Shown here: positions 9,732 to 19,900 of the stretch, one piece after another
Layout: each line of letters begins with the position of its first letter
Numbering within the stretch: the stretch's first letter is position 1
Source: Oscillospiraceae bacterium
Lineage (GTDB): Bacteria > Bacillota > Clostridia > Oscillospirales > Acutalibacteraceae
Length of the DNA stretch: 64,000 nucleotides
Direction of reading: 5' to 3'
NCBI GenBank assembly: GCA_015065725.1
Contig: SVPV01000008.1
Span: 21,375-85,374 of the forward strand
Notes under the pieces: generated by a model
Databases searched by the model: none
What the model was told of the DNA's origin: nothing
The model's input: the letters and a program-made list of their open reading frames with translations, nothing else
Made by a program: the position numbers and the translations under genes

Positions 9732-10634
9732 ATGACAACTTTGATAAGTGCGTGTAGACGAATGTATATGAACCATAAGGATAAAAAACGCGTTAGTCTA
9801 TCACGCTCAAAGGGTGGTACGTTTTCTATCTTCCTGTTTATGTTAATAATGGGTGCTTTTATGGCTTTACCGCTTTTCTATTCGGTTATTCAGTCATTTA
9901 AGCCGTTGGAAGAAATCTTTGCTTATCCACCTCGATTTTTTGTAAGAAACCCAACCTTTGACAACTTCCGTCAGGTGTTGGTATTAAGTGATAACTTGTG
10001 GGTACCTTTCACAAGATATCTGTTTAACAGTGTTTTTATTACTGTAATTGGTACGATTCTTTATGTATCAATTTCTTCTGCTGCGGCATATCCGCTTGCA
10101 AAAGTACGTTTTTACGGCAGTAAAACCTTTAATATTATGATACAGTGGACATTGCTCTTTACTTCCGAAGTAACAGCAATACCAAAGTATTTAATAGTTG
10201 CAAAGCTTGGTTTTGTAGATACATATTGGGCAATAATTTTGCCGTATCTTTCCTCAACAATGGGCGTCTTTTTGGTACGTCAGTTTATTGTGGCTTCAAT
10301 TCCCGACTCAATTCTTGAGGCTGCGAGAATTGACGGTGCAAGCGAATACAGCATATTCTTTAAAATTGTTTTGCCAAGTATAAAACCTGCTTTGATGACA
10401 CTTACCATATTTGCTTTTAAAGATTTGTGGAATACAGGTCTTGCAGGCGAATATATCTATAGCGAGAACCTCAAAGGTCTGAATGCCGTAATGACACAGA
10501 TTTCAACAGGCGGTCTTGGACGTACGGGTCCTGCCTGTGCGGTGGCAGTTTTAATGATGATTCCTCCGTTGATTGTGTTTATTTTCACACAGAGTTCCGT
10601 TATGGAAACAATGACACATTCAGGACTTAAGTGA
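9732..10634 (+). CDS. ABC sugar transporter permease (MalG/UgpE type)
   Basis: A 300-residue permease with six predicted membrane helices and the MalG-type EAA loop EAARIDGASEYSIFFKIVLP (about residues 196-215). The cytoplasmic N-terminus is basic and unusually long, about 30 residues before the first helix. ATG 9732 has a GGTGG ribosome binding site at 9721-9725; a later in-frame Met at 9762 is a possible alternative. It is the natural partner of the permease 40 bp upstream. It ends just before the NHL/Yip1-like gene, whose ribosome binding site overlaps its stop codon, so the genes are co-transcribed. Partner assignment is by order and subfamily. Confidence 0.92.
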   Translation: MTTLISACRRMYMNHKDKKRVSLSRSKGGTFSIFLFMLIMGAFMALPLFYSVIQSFKPLEEIFAYPPRFFVRNPTFDNFRQVLVLSDNLWVPFTRYLFNSVFITVIGTILYVSISSAAAYPLAKVRFYGSKTFNIMIQWTLLFTSEVTAIPKYLIVAKLGFVDTYWAIILPYLSSTMGVFLVRQFIVASIPDSILEAARIDGASEYSIFFKIVLPSIKPALMTLTIFAFKDLWNTGLAGEYIYSENLKGLNAVMTQISTGGLGRTGPACAVAVLMMIPPLIVFIFTQSSVMETMTHSGLK

Positions 10635-10644
10635 GGTGCATACA

Positions 10645-12747
10645 ATGAAGAGAATAATTGCAATATTAGTGTGTGTATTGCTTATATCTGCAATACCGTT
10701 TACTGCGAGTGCAAAATCTGTTAGCTATGCACCTTATCAGGGTTACGAGTATAATGAATACGACGAATCTACCGCAGCACCCATTGCTTATTTGGCAGAC
10801 AAAATATATGACGGCGGATTAATGGGATTAGACACCGAGTTGAGTGCTCCTTCCGATATGCTTTATAGAGGTAATTCGCTTTATGTTTTGGATAGCGGAA
10901 ACGGACGTATCGTTGAATTGGATGCTACGACTCTTAAATCTAAAAACATATATACAGGCTTTAAAACCGCCGATGGCGAAGAGAAGTCTATTGAAGGTGC
11001 TATGGGCTTTGCACTGGACGCCAGCGGTGAACACTTTTACATTGCCAATACCGCAGACTGTGAAGTTTTAAAGGTGACAAGAGACGGCTTGGTAACACAG
11101 GTGCTTGAACGCCCCGATTCAGCCCTTCTTGATACCGATGCACAGTTTTTGGTAGAAAAGATTGTTATAGACAATAAAAACAGAGTATATGTACTTGCAA
11201 AAAGTATAAACCTTGGTGCCTTTGTTTTTGATGAAGACGGTAATTTTATGCGATTCTTCGGTAGTAACCCAATCGTTGCAACAGCAGAGGTTGTTCGTGA
11301 CTACATTTTAAAACAGTTTATGACCAAGGAACAGCGTAAAGGTCTTGAGCGTATTACACCGACAATCTTTAGTAACTTTGATGTTGATGAATACGGTTTC
11401 CTTTATACAGTTACTGCAAACACAAAGAATACTGCACAAAAAGGTATGGTTAGACGTCTTAACTATACCGGTAACGACATATTAGCCGAAGATATAATTT
11501 TCGGTGACTTGGAGTGGGACCGTGTTTACTCTACCGGTTCGCTTACCACCTCGTTCTGTGATGTTGATATTGATAGCGACGGCTTTATAAATCTTTTGGA
11601 TTCAGGCCGTGGACGTGTTTTCCAATACAACACCGAAGGACAGCTGCTCGGCGAATTTGGTTCATTCTCCGAACAAATTGGTGGATTTGAAACCGTAAGT
11701 GCTATTGAAACTATAGGAAGCACAGTTTTTGTGTTAGACTCCAGCAACAATAATCTTACCGTTTTCAAACCAACAGAATACGGTAGCAAGCTACGTGAAG
11801 CATTTTTAATGATGGGTAGTACCGAAACAGAAAAATCTTACGAGCTTTGGACAGATATTCTAAAAATGAACACCAACAGTAAGTATCCTTATTATGGTAT
11901 CGGAATGGTAATGGATGCCAGAGGCGAATATAAGGAAGCTATGAATTATTTCAAGCTGGCAGGTGCAAGGGAAGAATACTCGAAAGCACTTCGTGAGTAT
12001 AGGCAGGAATACATAAGTAATAATGCCTTGCTTTTAGTTTTGTGTATAGTAGCAATAATTGCAGTAATCGTCGTTATTGCTAGATTCATTAAAAAGAAAT
12101 CTGTTTTGGTTGAGGGAACAGCCTTTTCAGCACTTGAGACAAAGTATATGTTCCCAATTTATACCTGTATTCATCCCGCAGACGGATTTGACCAATTTAA
12201 AACGCGAAAAATTGCTTCTTTACGTATGTCGGCAATATTAGTGGCACTTTGGTTTTTCCTTAATACTGCGAAGTTCTTCTATACGGGTTATACCTTTAAC
12301 AAAAACCGTTCTATAGATTACGAGCTAGTTGTTACTCTGTTTTCTACGGTAGGTTTATTTGTGCTTTTTGTAGTAGCAAACTGGTCGGTATGTACAATTA
12401 TGAACGGTAAGGGTACCTTTAAGGATATTATTGCCACTTGTGCGTATGCCTTGGTGCCGTATCTCATTGCAACCTTCATAAACATACTGCTTTCAAACGT
12501 TTTAACAATGGAGGAAGCTGCCTTCTTGGGCATCTTCACAACCATCGGCCTTATTTGGAGTGCAATGTTACTACTGGTTGGATTGCAGTCCATACACCAA
12601 TATAGTTTCTGGGGAACAATAGGTTCAATTTTGCTTACCATTTTAGGTATGCTTATAATCTGCTTCATAGGCGTATTATTCTACACCTTGATACAGCAGG
12701 CTGTAGCCTTTATCCAGTCTATAATCACAGAATTATCATTGCGATAG
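10645..12747 (+). CDS. NHL-repeat protein with C-terminal Yip1-like membrane domain
   Basis: A 700-residue protein. ATG 10645 is chosen because GAGGTG (10633-10638) sits 6 bp upstream; a GTG at 10636 lies inside that site. An N-terminal signal peptide (IAILVCVLLISAIPFTASA) is followed by a beta-propeller of NHL-type blades (about residues 45-380), with repeated signatures such as LYVLDSGNGRIVELD, INLLDSGRGRVFQY and VFVLDSSNNNLTVF. Residues about 385-450 look TPR-like (GIGMVMDARGEYKEAMNYF). One helix at about 455-480 and a multi-helix domain of about 180 residues follow, resembling the Yip1 family. The propeller would face outside, tethered to the membrane domain. It sits between two permease pairs. 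I recall such proteins beside DUF5696 and ABC permeases in other Firmicutes, but no function is established. Confidence 0.8.
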   Translation: MKRIIAILVCVLLISAIPFTASAKSVSYAPYQGYEYNEYDESTAAPIAYLADKIYDGGLMGLDTELSAPSDMLYRGNSLYVLDSGNGRIVELDATTLKSKNIYTGFKTADGEEKSIEGAMGFALDASGEHFYIANTADCEVLKVTRDGLVTQVLERPDSALLDTDAQFLVEKIVIDNKNRVYVLAKSINLGAFVFDEDGNFMRFFGSNPIVATAEVVRDYILKQFMTKEQRKGLERITPTIFSNFDVDEYGFLYTVTANTKNTAQKGMVRRLNYTGNDILAEDIIFGDLEWDRVYSTGSLTTSFCDVDIDSDGFINLLDSGRGRVFQYNTEGQLLGEFGSFSEQIGGFETVSAIETIGSTVFVLDSSNNNLTVFKPTEYGSKLREAFLMMGSTETEKSYELWTDILKMNTNSKYPYYGIGMVMDARGEYKEAMNYFKLAGAREEYSKALREYRQEYISNNALLLVLCIVAIIAVIVVIARFIKKKSVLVEGTAFSALETKYMFPIYTCIHPADGFDQFKTRKIASLRMSAILVALWFFLNTAKFFYTGYTFNKNRSIDYELVVTLFSTVGLFVLFVVANWSVCTIMNGKGTFKDIIATCAYALVPYLIATFINILLSNVLTMEEAAFLGIFTTIGLIWSAMLLLVGLQSIHQYSFWGTIGSILLTILGMLIICFIGVLFYTLIQQAVAFIQSIITELSLR

Positions 12748-12758
12748 GAGGATATAAA

Positions 12759-15005
12759 GTGAAAAAAATATTATCGTTTATTCTAGTTTTTTCAATTATA
12801 CTATCTGTCGCAGGAATAGTTTGTTTTGCCGAAGACACTCTACAGAAACCCAGTGTTGTGGCACCTATAGAAGAGGATGAGAGCTTTTATCCAGTAGAGT
12901 ATGTAGAGGTAGCTTCTAATAGTGAAAGCATTTTGTATGCTGATATGAAATATGGCTTTTTCGCATTGCAAAACCGAGAAACAGGCCATATTTGGTATAG
13001 CACACCGAATGATGTAGCAACCGATACAACAACAAAGGGTGCAGACAAGTGGAATTTACGTTCACATTTAACTGTAAACTACATTTATGAGGAAGACATA
13101 TTGTCTGCGGTAGCAGTTTCTTCCACCAACAGTCAACAAGGCTGTGTGGAAAACGGCTCGGTAAATGTAAAAACAATTGCTGACGGTATCCGTGTTGAAT
13201 ACAACTTCGGCGATATCGGCGTAATGATACCTGTTGAATACGTTATTAAGGGTGCATCTCTTATAGCGAAGATTGATGTTGCTAAAATAGATGAAGGCAA
13301 AAAAGCCTTAATTACAGACATTAATCTTTTGCCGGCATTTGGTGCCGGAAACAGCTCAACCGACGGACAGCTCTTTGTGCCTGACGGATGCGGTGCATTG
13401 ATTGATTTTAATAACGGTGTGGTTAATCAGACGTATGAGAAAAAAATATACGGTGATGACCTTATAGTTATACCCGAGCTTGACCGTACAGTTGACGAGG
13501 AAATCAGACTTCCTGTTTTTGCCACAATGGTAGAAAACAATGCCTTAATGGGTGTTGTAACAGCTGGTGACGGCAGTGCTTCAATTAAAGCATTAAACGG
13601 CCACGAAACCCGTGCTTATAATGCTATAAGCTCTGTTTTCAATGTGCGTTCGCTTGAAAATTTGGTTATGTTTGAAACCAAAGGTCGCCGAGTTATCGGA
13701 AGACTTACAAGCTTACCTAAAGAAGTAGATACATACGAGGTTAGGTATACTATGCTTTCGGGCGATAAGGCAGATTACGTAGGCGTAGCCGAGTGCTACC
13801 GTAATTATCTTATCGAAGAAAAGGGACTTAAAAAGTCAACTGCTAAGCCGTCACTTTCCCTTGAACTTTACGGTGCAATTGATGTAAAGGCAGCTTTTTT
13901 AGGTTTTGAGTACAGTAAGATAAAAGCACTTACCACATTTTCACAAGCAGAAAAGATTGTAAAGTCGATAACCGAGAAAACCGATGCACCTGTAGCTGTA
14001 CGTTATCTTGGATTCAGTAATTACGGTCTTTTAAACAAAAAAACACCCACTAACGCTAACGCAATGTCAAGTCTTGGCGGAAATAAAGGCTTTAAATCTT
14101 TACAAAAGCTTTTAGATGAACAAGACAGTGTATTGTATGCGGATTTTGATATTGTCCGTTATAGAAAAGGCAGCAAAAACAAGGCTGTAAAGGACGTATT
14201 TAATCAGCCGGTAGAGCATACCGAGCGTTTAAGGTCTGTGTATGCTACAAAGCTTGATTTGGACCCCGTGATGCTTTTAGCACCCGATAAACTGTATGGG
14301 GCAGCAAATAAGATTTTGAAGGCTGCAGACAAAAAGGATATTTCCGCAATTTCACTCTCTACTCTTGGCAATATGATTTATTCTAACAGCAGTGAAAAGG
14401 CTCGTTTCCATAGATATAGCTTCCCAAGTGAAGCAGAAAAGATTTTTGCTGCTTATAAAAAGGCAGGTATAAATCTTTCTGTAGAGGGTGGTAATGCCTA
14501 TGCTTTACCTTATGTAAGCAGAGTATATAATTCACCCACAGTTTCGAGTGGATACAATATATTCAATAAGGAAATTCCTTTCTATCAGATTGTTTTACAC
14601 GGATATGTAGCACTTACGACTACCCCGATGGCACAGTCGATTGAAAGTAATACAAATCTGCTTCAAACGGTTGAGAGCGGTAGTGAGTTTTTATACGGTG
14701 GTATGTATAGAGAATCGTCTGAAGTTACAAACACCAGATATGACCACCTATACGCTACCGAATACACCCTTTGGATTGATAAGGCTATAGAAAATATAAA
14801 CCGTTATTATCCAACACTTAAGGCTATTGCTGATAGCGTTATTACTGACCATTACGAATATCTACCCGACGTTATGGTTACAGAATACGGCGAGGGTAGT
14901 ACAAAGATAGTAGTGAATTATACTAATGAAGATGTGGTTTTTGACGGCCAAACCGTAAAAGCACAGGATTATGAAGTTTTAGAATATGTAGGGGGAGGCA
15001 ATTAA
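12759..15005 (+). CDS. Secreted DUF5696-like protein, possible glycosidase fold
   Basis: A 748-residue exported protein starting at GTG 12759 with TAGGAGGA just upstream. The signal peptide is IILSVAGIVCFA. No lipobox or anchor is visible. Residues about 40-330 are beta-rich (FFALQNRETGHIWYSTPND, FVPDGCGALIDFNNG). After a VAECYRNYLIEEKGLKK segment, residues about 370-690 alternate strands and helices as in a TIM barrel (VRYLGFSNYG, VLYADFDIVRY, INLSVEGGNAYALPY, QIVLHGYVALT). I recognise it as resembling DUF5696; the sandwich-plus-barrel layout resembles several glycoside hydrolase families. Asp462, Asp464 and Glu576 at likely strand ends are candidate acidic residues, by inference only. It lies 2 bp before the next permease gene, so it is tightly coupled to transport. 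Confidence 0.72.
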   Translation: MKKILSFILVFSIILSVAGIVCFAEDTLQKPSVVAPIEEDESFYPVEYVEVASNSESILYADMKYGFFALQNRETGHIWYSTPNDVATDTTTKGADKWNLRSHLTVNYIYEEDILSAVAVSSTNSQQGCVENGSVNVKTIADGIRVEYNFGDIGVMIPVEYVIKGASLIAKIDVAKIDEGKKALITDINLLPAFGAGNSSTDGQLFVPDGCGALIDFNNGVVNQTYEKKIYGDDLIVIPELDRTVDEEIRLPVFATMVENNALMGVVTAGDGSASIKALNGHETRAYNAISSVFNVRSLENLVMFETKGRRVIGRLTSLPKEVDTYEVRYTMLSGDKADYVGVAECYRNYLIEEKGLKKSTAKPSLSLELYGAIDVKAAFLGFEYSKIKALTTFSQAEKIVKSITEKTDAPVAVRYLGFSNYGLLNKKTPTNANAMSSLGGNKGFKSLQKLLDEQDSVLYADFDIVRYRKGSKNKAVKDVFNQPVEHTERLRSVYATKLDLDPVMLLAPDKLYGAANKILKAADKKDISAISLSTLGNMIYSNSSEKARFHRYSFPSEAEKIFAAYKKAGINLSVEGGNAYALPYVSRVYNSPTVSSGYNIFNKEIPFYQIVLHGYVALTTTPMAQSIESNTNLLQTVESGSEFLYGGMYRESSEVTNTRYDHLYATEYTLWIDKAIENINRYYPTLKAIADSVITDHYEYLPDVMVTEYGEGSTKIVVNYTNEDVVFDGQTVKAQDYEVLEYVGGGN

Positions 15006-15007
15006 CT

Positions 15008-15916
15008 ATGAAACGTTCAAGACTTAGTCTAACAGCACGTCAAGGCCTTACAGGTTTTTGCTTCTGCATCCCCTTTGTTTTAGGCTTTTTAATGTTCTTT
15101 TTAAAACCGCTCATACAGTCATTAATATTTGCTTTCAGTAAGGTGTCTGTTTCTTTGGACGGTTACAGTTCACAACCGATTGGTTTTGAAAACTTTCAGT
15201 ATATCTTTACAAAGGACGCCACATTCAGCGTTAACCTAATGGACAGTTTTACAAACCTTTTGTGGCAGGTACCCGTAATTGTTGTGTTCTCACTTTTCTT
15301 TGCAATAATACTAAACCAAAAATTTACAGGTAGAACCATGGTAAGAGCAATATTTTTCTTACCCGTTATTGTAGCCTCGGGTCTTGTAATGGATATTATT
15401 CAAAGCGACGCTGCTGCAAGCTCGGCACTTTCGGGCTCGGTAGTAGCCGCAGGCTCTACAACACAAACCGATGTTTTAAGAGAAATACTTGTAAATTCGG
15501 GCCTTAGCAGTAAGTTTGTAAATGCAATTACAACGGTTGTTGATAGCCTGTTTTCACTAACTTGGAAAACAGGTATACAAACAATCATTTTCCTAGCAGG
15601 TCTTCAAAGCGTACCGAGTTCTCTTTATGAAGCGGCTTACGTTGAGGGCTGCTCGGGTTGGGAAAGCTTTTGGAAGATTACCCTGCCTATGCTTATGCCC
15701 ATTATGCAGCTTAACTTGGTTTATAGTATAGTAGATAACTTTACGGATACTAAAAACAAGGTTATGGTACAGGTTATGAACAACGCACGTCTTGTGCGTT
15801 ATGGTTGGACATCGGCAATGTCATGGACCTATTTTGTAATAATTGCGGTTGTCTTAGCAGTAGTATTTATTGTGTTCCATTATATGCAGCGTGAACGCAA
15901 AACGGTTATAGATTAA
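15008..15916 (+). CDS. ABC sugar transporter permease, second pair (MalF/UgpA type)
   Basis: A 302-residue permease with predicted six helices and an EAA-like loop EAAYVEGCSGWESFWKITLP (about residues 211-230). Between helices it has an extended Ala/Ser/Thr-rich periplasmic-type loop (SDAAASSALSGSVVAAGS, about 138-155), longer than usual. The start is 2 bp after the DUF5696-like gene. It is related to, but clearly distinct from, the permease at 8786, so the locus carries two full permease pairs. It probably forms a heterodimer with the next product. Which of the two binding proteins serves it is not evident. Confidence 0.9.
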   Translation: MKRSRLSLTARQGLTGFCFCIPFVLGFLMFFLKPLIQSLIFAFSKVSVSLDGYSSQPIGFENFQYIFTKDATFSVNLMDSFTNLLWQVPVIVVFSLFFAIILNQKFTGRTMVRAIFFLPVIVASGLVMDIIQSDAAASSALSGSVVAAGSTTQTDVLREILVNSGLSSKFVNAITTVVDSLFSLTWKTGIQTIIFLAGLQSVPSSLYEAAYVEGCSGWESFWKITLPMLMPIMQLNLVYSIVDNFTDTKNKVMVQVMNNARLVRYGWTSAMSWTYFVIIAVVLAVVFIVFHYMQRERKTVID

Positions 15917-15932
15917 GAGAGGAGGTAGCGTA

Positions 15933-16886
15933 TTGAGTATTTTAACAAAAAACGGCAATCGCCTTGAAGGAAAAACAGTTTTAAACAAAACCACAAAGGC
16001 GACTGTCTGGACACTTCGTTGGGTTTTTATATTAGCCCTTTCATATTTGTTTGTTTATCCTATAATATTTATGCTATCCACCTCTCTCCAAACACCTGAG
16101 TCTGTTAATGACCCCAGTGTTATAATGATACCTAAAGAGGTATCATTGGAAAGTATAACAAAAATGGCAGAGCTGCTTCATTATTGGGATTCAGCCCTAC
16201 TAACCCTTAGTATAGCTGTTTTCAGTACATTAGCGGCACTTGTTTCCTGTTCTATGGTAGGCTACGGTATTTCCCGTTTTGAATTTAAGGGTAAGAACAT
16301 ATTGTTTATGCTTGTAGTACTTACAATTATTGTTCCCCCTCAGACAATTTTGCCAACCATGACGCTTAACTTCCAGTTCTTTGACTTTGGTGGCATACTC
16401 GCCCCGTTTGGTGTGTATATAAACCTAGTCAACACTATTTGGACCTTTGTGTTACCCTCTATGTTCGCAACAGGACTTAGGGCAGGCGTATTTATCTTTA
16501 TATTCCGTCAGTTCTTTTTAGGACTACCAAAGGACCTTGAGGAAGCGGCACGAATAGACGGTTGCGGGGCTTTCCGTACATATGTACAAATCATAACTCC
16601 GCTTACAATTCCTGCCTTTATTACGGTAATGCTTTTCTCGTTTATCTGGCATTGGAATGACGTTTATTCTTCAACGATGTACTTTACATCGGATATTAAA
16701 CCCCTTATGGCACTTTTACGTGACCTATCAACAATTCTTGAACGTGGTGCAGGCGTTTCGGCGTATGCGGCACGTACATATAACGCAGCAGCGTTATTGC
16801 TTACAGTTTTACCACCGCTTATTCTATACATATTTACGCAAAAATACTTTACTGAGGGTATTGAACGTACCGGTATAGTAGGTTAA
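15933..16886 (+). CDS. ABC sugar transporter permease, second pair (MalG/UgpE type)
   Basis: A 317-residue permease. Start TTG 15933 is supported by a strong GAGGAGGT at 15919-15926. The first helix is at about residues 30-50 (WVFILALSYLFVYPIIFMLS). Six helices are predicted, with an EAA loop EEAARIDGCGAFRTYVQIIT (about 206-225) typical of MalG-like subunits. It follows its partner by 16 bp. After the stop, an ACATAC/GTATGT hairpin at about 16898-16914 precedes the dockerin-bearing protein gene. There is no ATP-binding subunit here either. Confidence 0.9.
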   Translation: MSILTKNGNRLEGKTVLNKTTKATVWTLRWVFILALSYLFVYPIIFMLSTSLQTPESVNDPSVIMIPKEVSLESITKMAELLHYWDSALLTLSIAVFSTLAALVSCSMVGYGISRFEFKGKNILFMLVVLTIIVPPQTILPTMTLNFQFFDFGGILAPFGVYINLVNTIWTFVLPSMFATGLRAGVFIFIFRQFFLGLPKDLEEAARIDGCGAFRTYVQIITPLTIPAFITVMLFSFIWHWNDVYSSTMYFTSDIKPLMALLRDLSTILERGAGVSAYAARTYNAAALLLTVLPPLILYIFTQKYFTEGIERTGIVG

Positions 16887-16941
16887 ATTTTGTCCTTAAC
16901 ATACGGCGAGTATGTAAAAATATAAAAATGGAGGTATTTCT

Positions 16942-19900
16942 ATGAAAAAAGCAACCCTTAAAAAATTATCGGCAATATTTATGTCGGTAGTTATGTTACT
17001 AACGCTTTTTAGCACAAGCATAGTAACAATGGCAGAAGGTACAGGAGAAGCTTCTGTTAACATTCTTGCAGATGAAGCTGTAGTAGGCGACATCTATAGA
17101 GTTAATTTGGCAACTCCTGTGGAGAGTGGCAAAACCTATGCCGAGTTTAAAGACCAATTGGTTTATGATAACCTTTCGGTTGCAGCTGACAGTAGCGACT
17201 ATGTTTTCCGTAAAACAGACGCTGATACTAAAGCAGATATTACTGCTACAGAATTAGGTCTTACCGACGACCAAGTAATCGACACAAAGATTATAGCGGA
17301 AGGTAACACCGAAGGCTTTAAGCTTGAGCATAACAGCGGCGGCACAAAATGTCTTGAAGGCCGTTCGGCTTTAGGTTTTGATTTGGGTGGACGTTATGAT
17401 CTTGACAACTTCACCCTTGCACAAAACGGCACAAAGGATGGCGGCAGAGGTGTACTTAACCTTTCTGTTTATGCAGGCGACACAATGGATGCTTCTATCT
17501 TTGATAATAAGGTAGGTAGCGGCAGAGCTAATTCAGAAGAAGACGTAATTGACGTAACATTAATAGGTGCTACAGGCGTTAGATATGTATTGGTTGTATT
17601 TGACCATATGGGACTCTTCAGCACAAGAGCTGCATCAGAGCACACATATTATGCTACTATTACTTCTCTTACTCTCGGCGGAGAAAAGACTACAAACCTT
17701 ATTAATAACGAGGGCACTGTAGTTGACATAGCAACTATTACTCTACCCGAAGCTATTACTCACGATGTAGACTTCGATGAAACAGAGCAGGCTAAGCTTA
17801 ACTATGGCGAAAACCATCTTTTAACAGTTGGTACACATAAGATGTATCTTAAACGTCAGGACATTAATGACGCTGACGGCGACGGAGATACAAACGAAAT
17901 GTTGTCTGCTACTAAATTAGGTCTTACTAATGACCAGGTTGTAGACAGCGTTTTAGCAGGCGAGGCAAACGAGTTTATAATCCAGGCACCCGAAGCCGGT
18001 ACCGCTAACCAGTGGCGTTCTGCACTTGCAGTAGATTTAGGTGCAACCTATAATCTTGAAACTTTATCATTTACAAATTCCTACTACGGAGGCAGAAAGG
18101 TATATAACTACTCTGTATATGTAGGCGACACTTTAGACGAAAGCATTTATGCTAATAAGGTAGCAGTTGGAGGTAGTGGTGACGAAAACAACCAAACCTT
18201 TGAAAACCTTTTAGGCGACAACGCTTGCGGTAGATACGTTTTAGTTGTGTTTGACCTTGTTTCTACCTACTCTAAAACTAATGTTTATGCTTACGAATTT
18301 TTCGGTATTTCTGATATTGTACTTTACGGTGAAGCAAACGAAATACTACCAGCACGCCAAAACATTTTAACAAATGAAGCTGTAGTAGGCGACATTTACC
18401 GCATAAACTTACCTGGAAGTTTAGATTACGGTAACGGTTGGGAAGTGGCTGTAGACACAACTAGGGCACAAACCAACTTGGTTTACACAAACCTTACAGC
18501 CGAGGCACATGTCAACGGTACAATTGCCTTTAAGAAGGACAATATGTTTATCGGTGATTACGGTATCACTGATGACGATGTAATCGACGGTCAGATTTTG
18601 TCTGACGAGCTGGAAGGCTTTGTAATCAACTATAATGCAGGTTCTTCAACACGCGTTAATAACCGTGGTGCTATAGGCTTCGATTTAGGTGCAAATTATG
18701 ACCTTGATGAGCTTGTTTTAACAAAAGACCTTGCTTTAGAATATAGAATAGTTCAGGCATCTGTATACGTAGGAGATACTTTGGACGAGAGCATATTTGA
18801 AAACAAAGTAACTACAGCAAGAGTAGGTTATGTTAATGATACTATAAAGGTTGGCTTCCCCAAAGGCACAACCGCCAAATGCGTAGTAATTGTATTTGAC
18901 CACGTAGTTCATACCGAAGCATGCTGGGTAAACCCAAGCACCTATACCGATTTTATGGTAACAAGTATGGAACTTTACGGTGAAGAAGTAGAAGAAGTAG
19001 AGGAAGTAGTACCTGAAAACATTCTAACAAACAAAAAGGTAGTAGGCGACCTTTACCGTATCGATTTAGCGGAAGCTTTAACACAGACAACCGATCATAC
19101 AACTCCAACAATATTTGACGAAGCAGAACAGGCTAAGCTTGTATACGACAACCTTACAAAAACTACAGGTAACAGCGACGTTCGTTTCCGTAAGATAGAT
19201 GTTGAGGACTTTGACGGTGACGGTGATGTTACAGAATCCCTTTATCCCTCACAGTACGGTATTACAAACGACGATGTAATCGACGGTCAGCTTTTGTCTG
19301 ATGAGTTAAGCGGTTTCATAATCAACAACGATTCATTCGGTAATGACCGTAATAAGATTCGTGCCGCTATAGGCTTCGAGCTAGGTTCAAAATATGCTCT
19401 TGATGAGATGATTATCGGTCAAGATTTCACAAACGGTAGATACGTTAGCCAATATTCTGTATATGTAGGCGATACTTTAGATGCCAGCATATTTGAAAAC
19501 AAGGTAACTACCGGATATGCAGCTACAAATGCCGACACTACAATGAAGGTAACCTTCCCCGAAGGCACTGTGGCAAAATGCGTACTGTTCGTATTTGACC
19601 ACGTAGCAGCCAACCAACAGGGAACAGTTAATATGTATGCCTACTCAGATTTCTGCGTATCAAGTATGGCACTTTACGGTGAAACCGCCAATGTTTTAGC
19701 AGACGAGGCTGTAGCAGGCGACCTTTACCGTATTGAGTTGGAAAACGCTTTAACAGACGGTGTAAGCATTGACGACGCTGCTGAACAGGCTAAGCTTAAT
19801 GCTGAAAATTATATCAGCCTTAACAACGGCGACAACACCAAAATGAACTTTGTAAATGGCGACGGTACAGCCGCTGGTGATTTAGGCCTAACAGATGATG

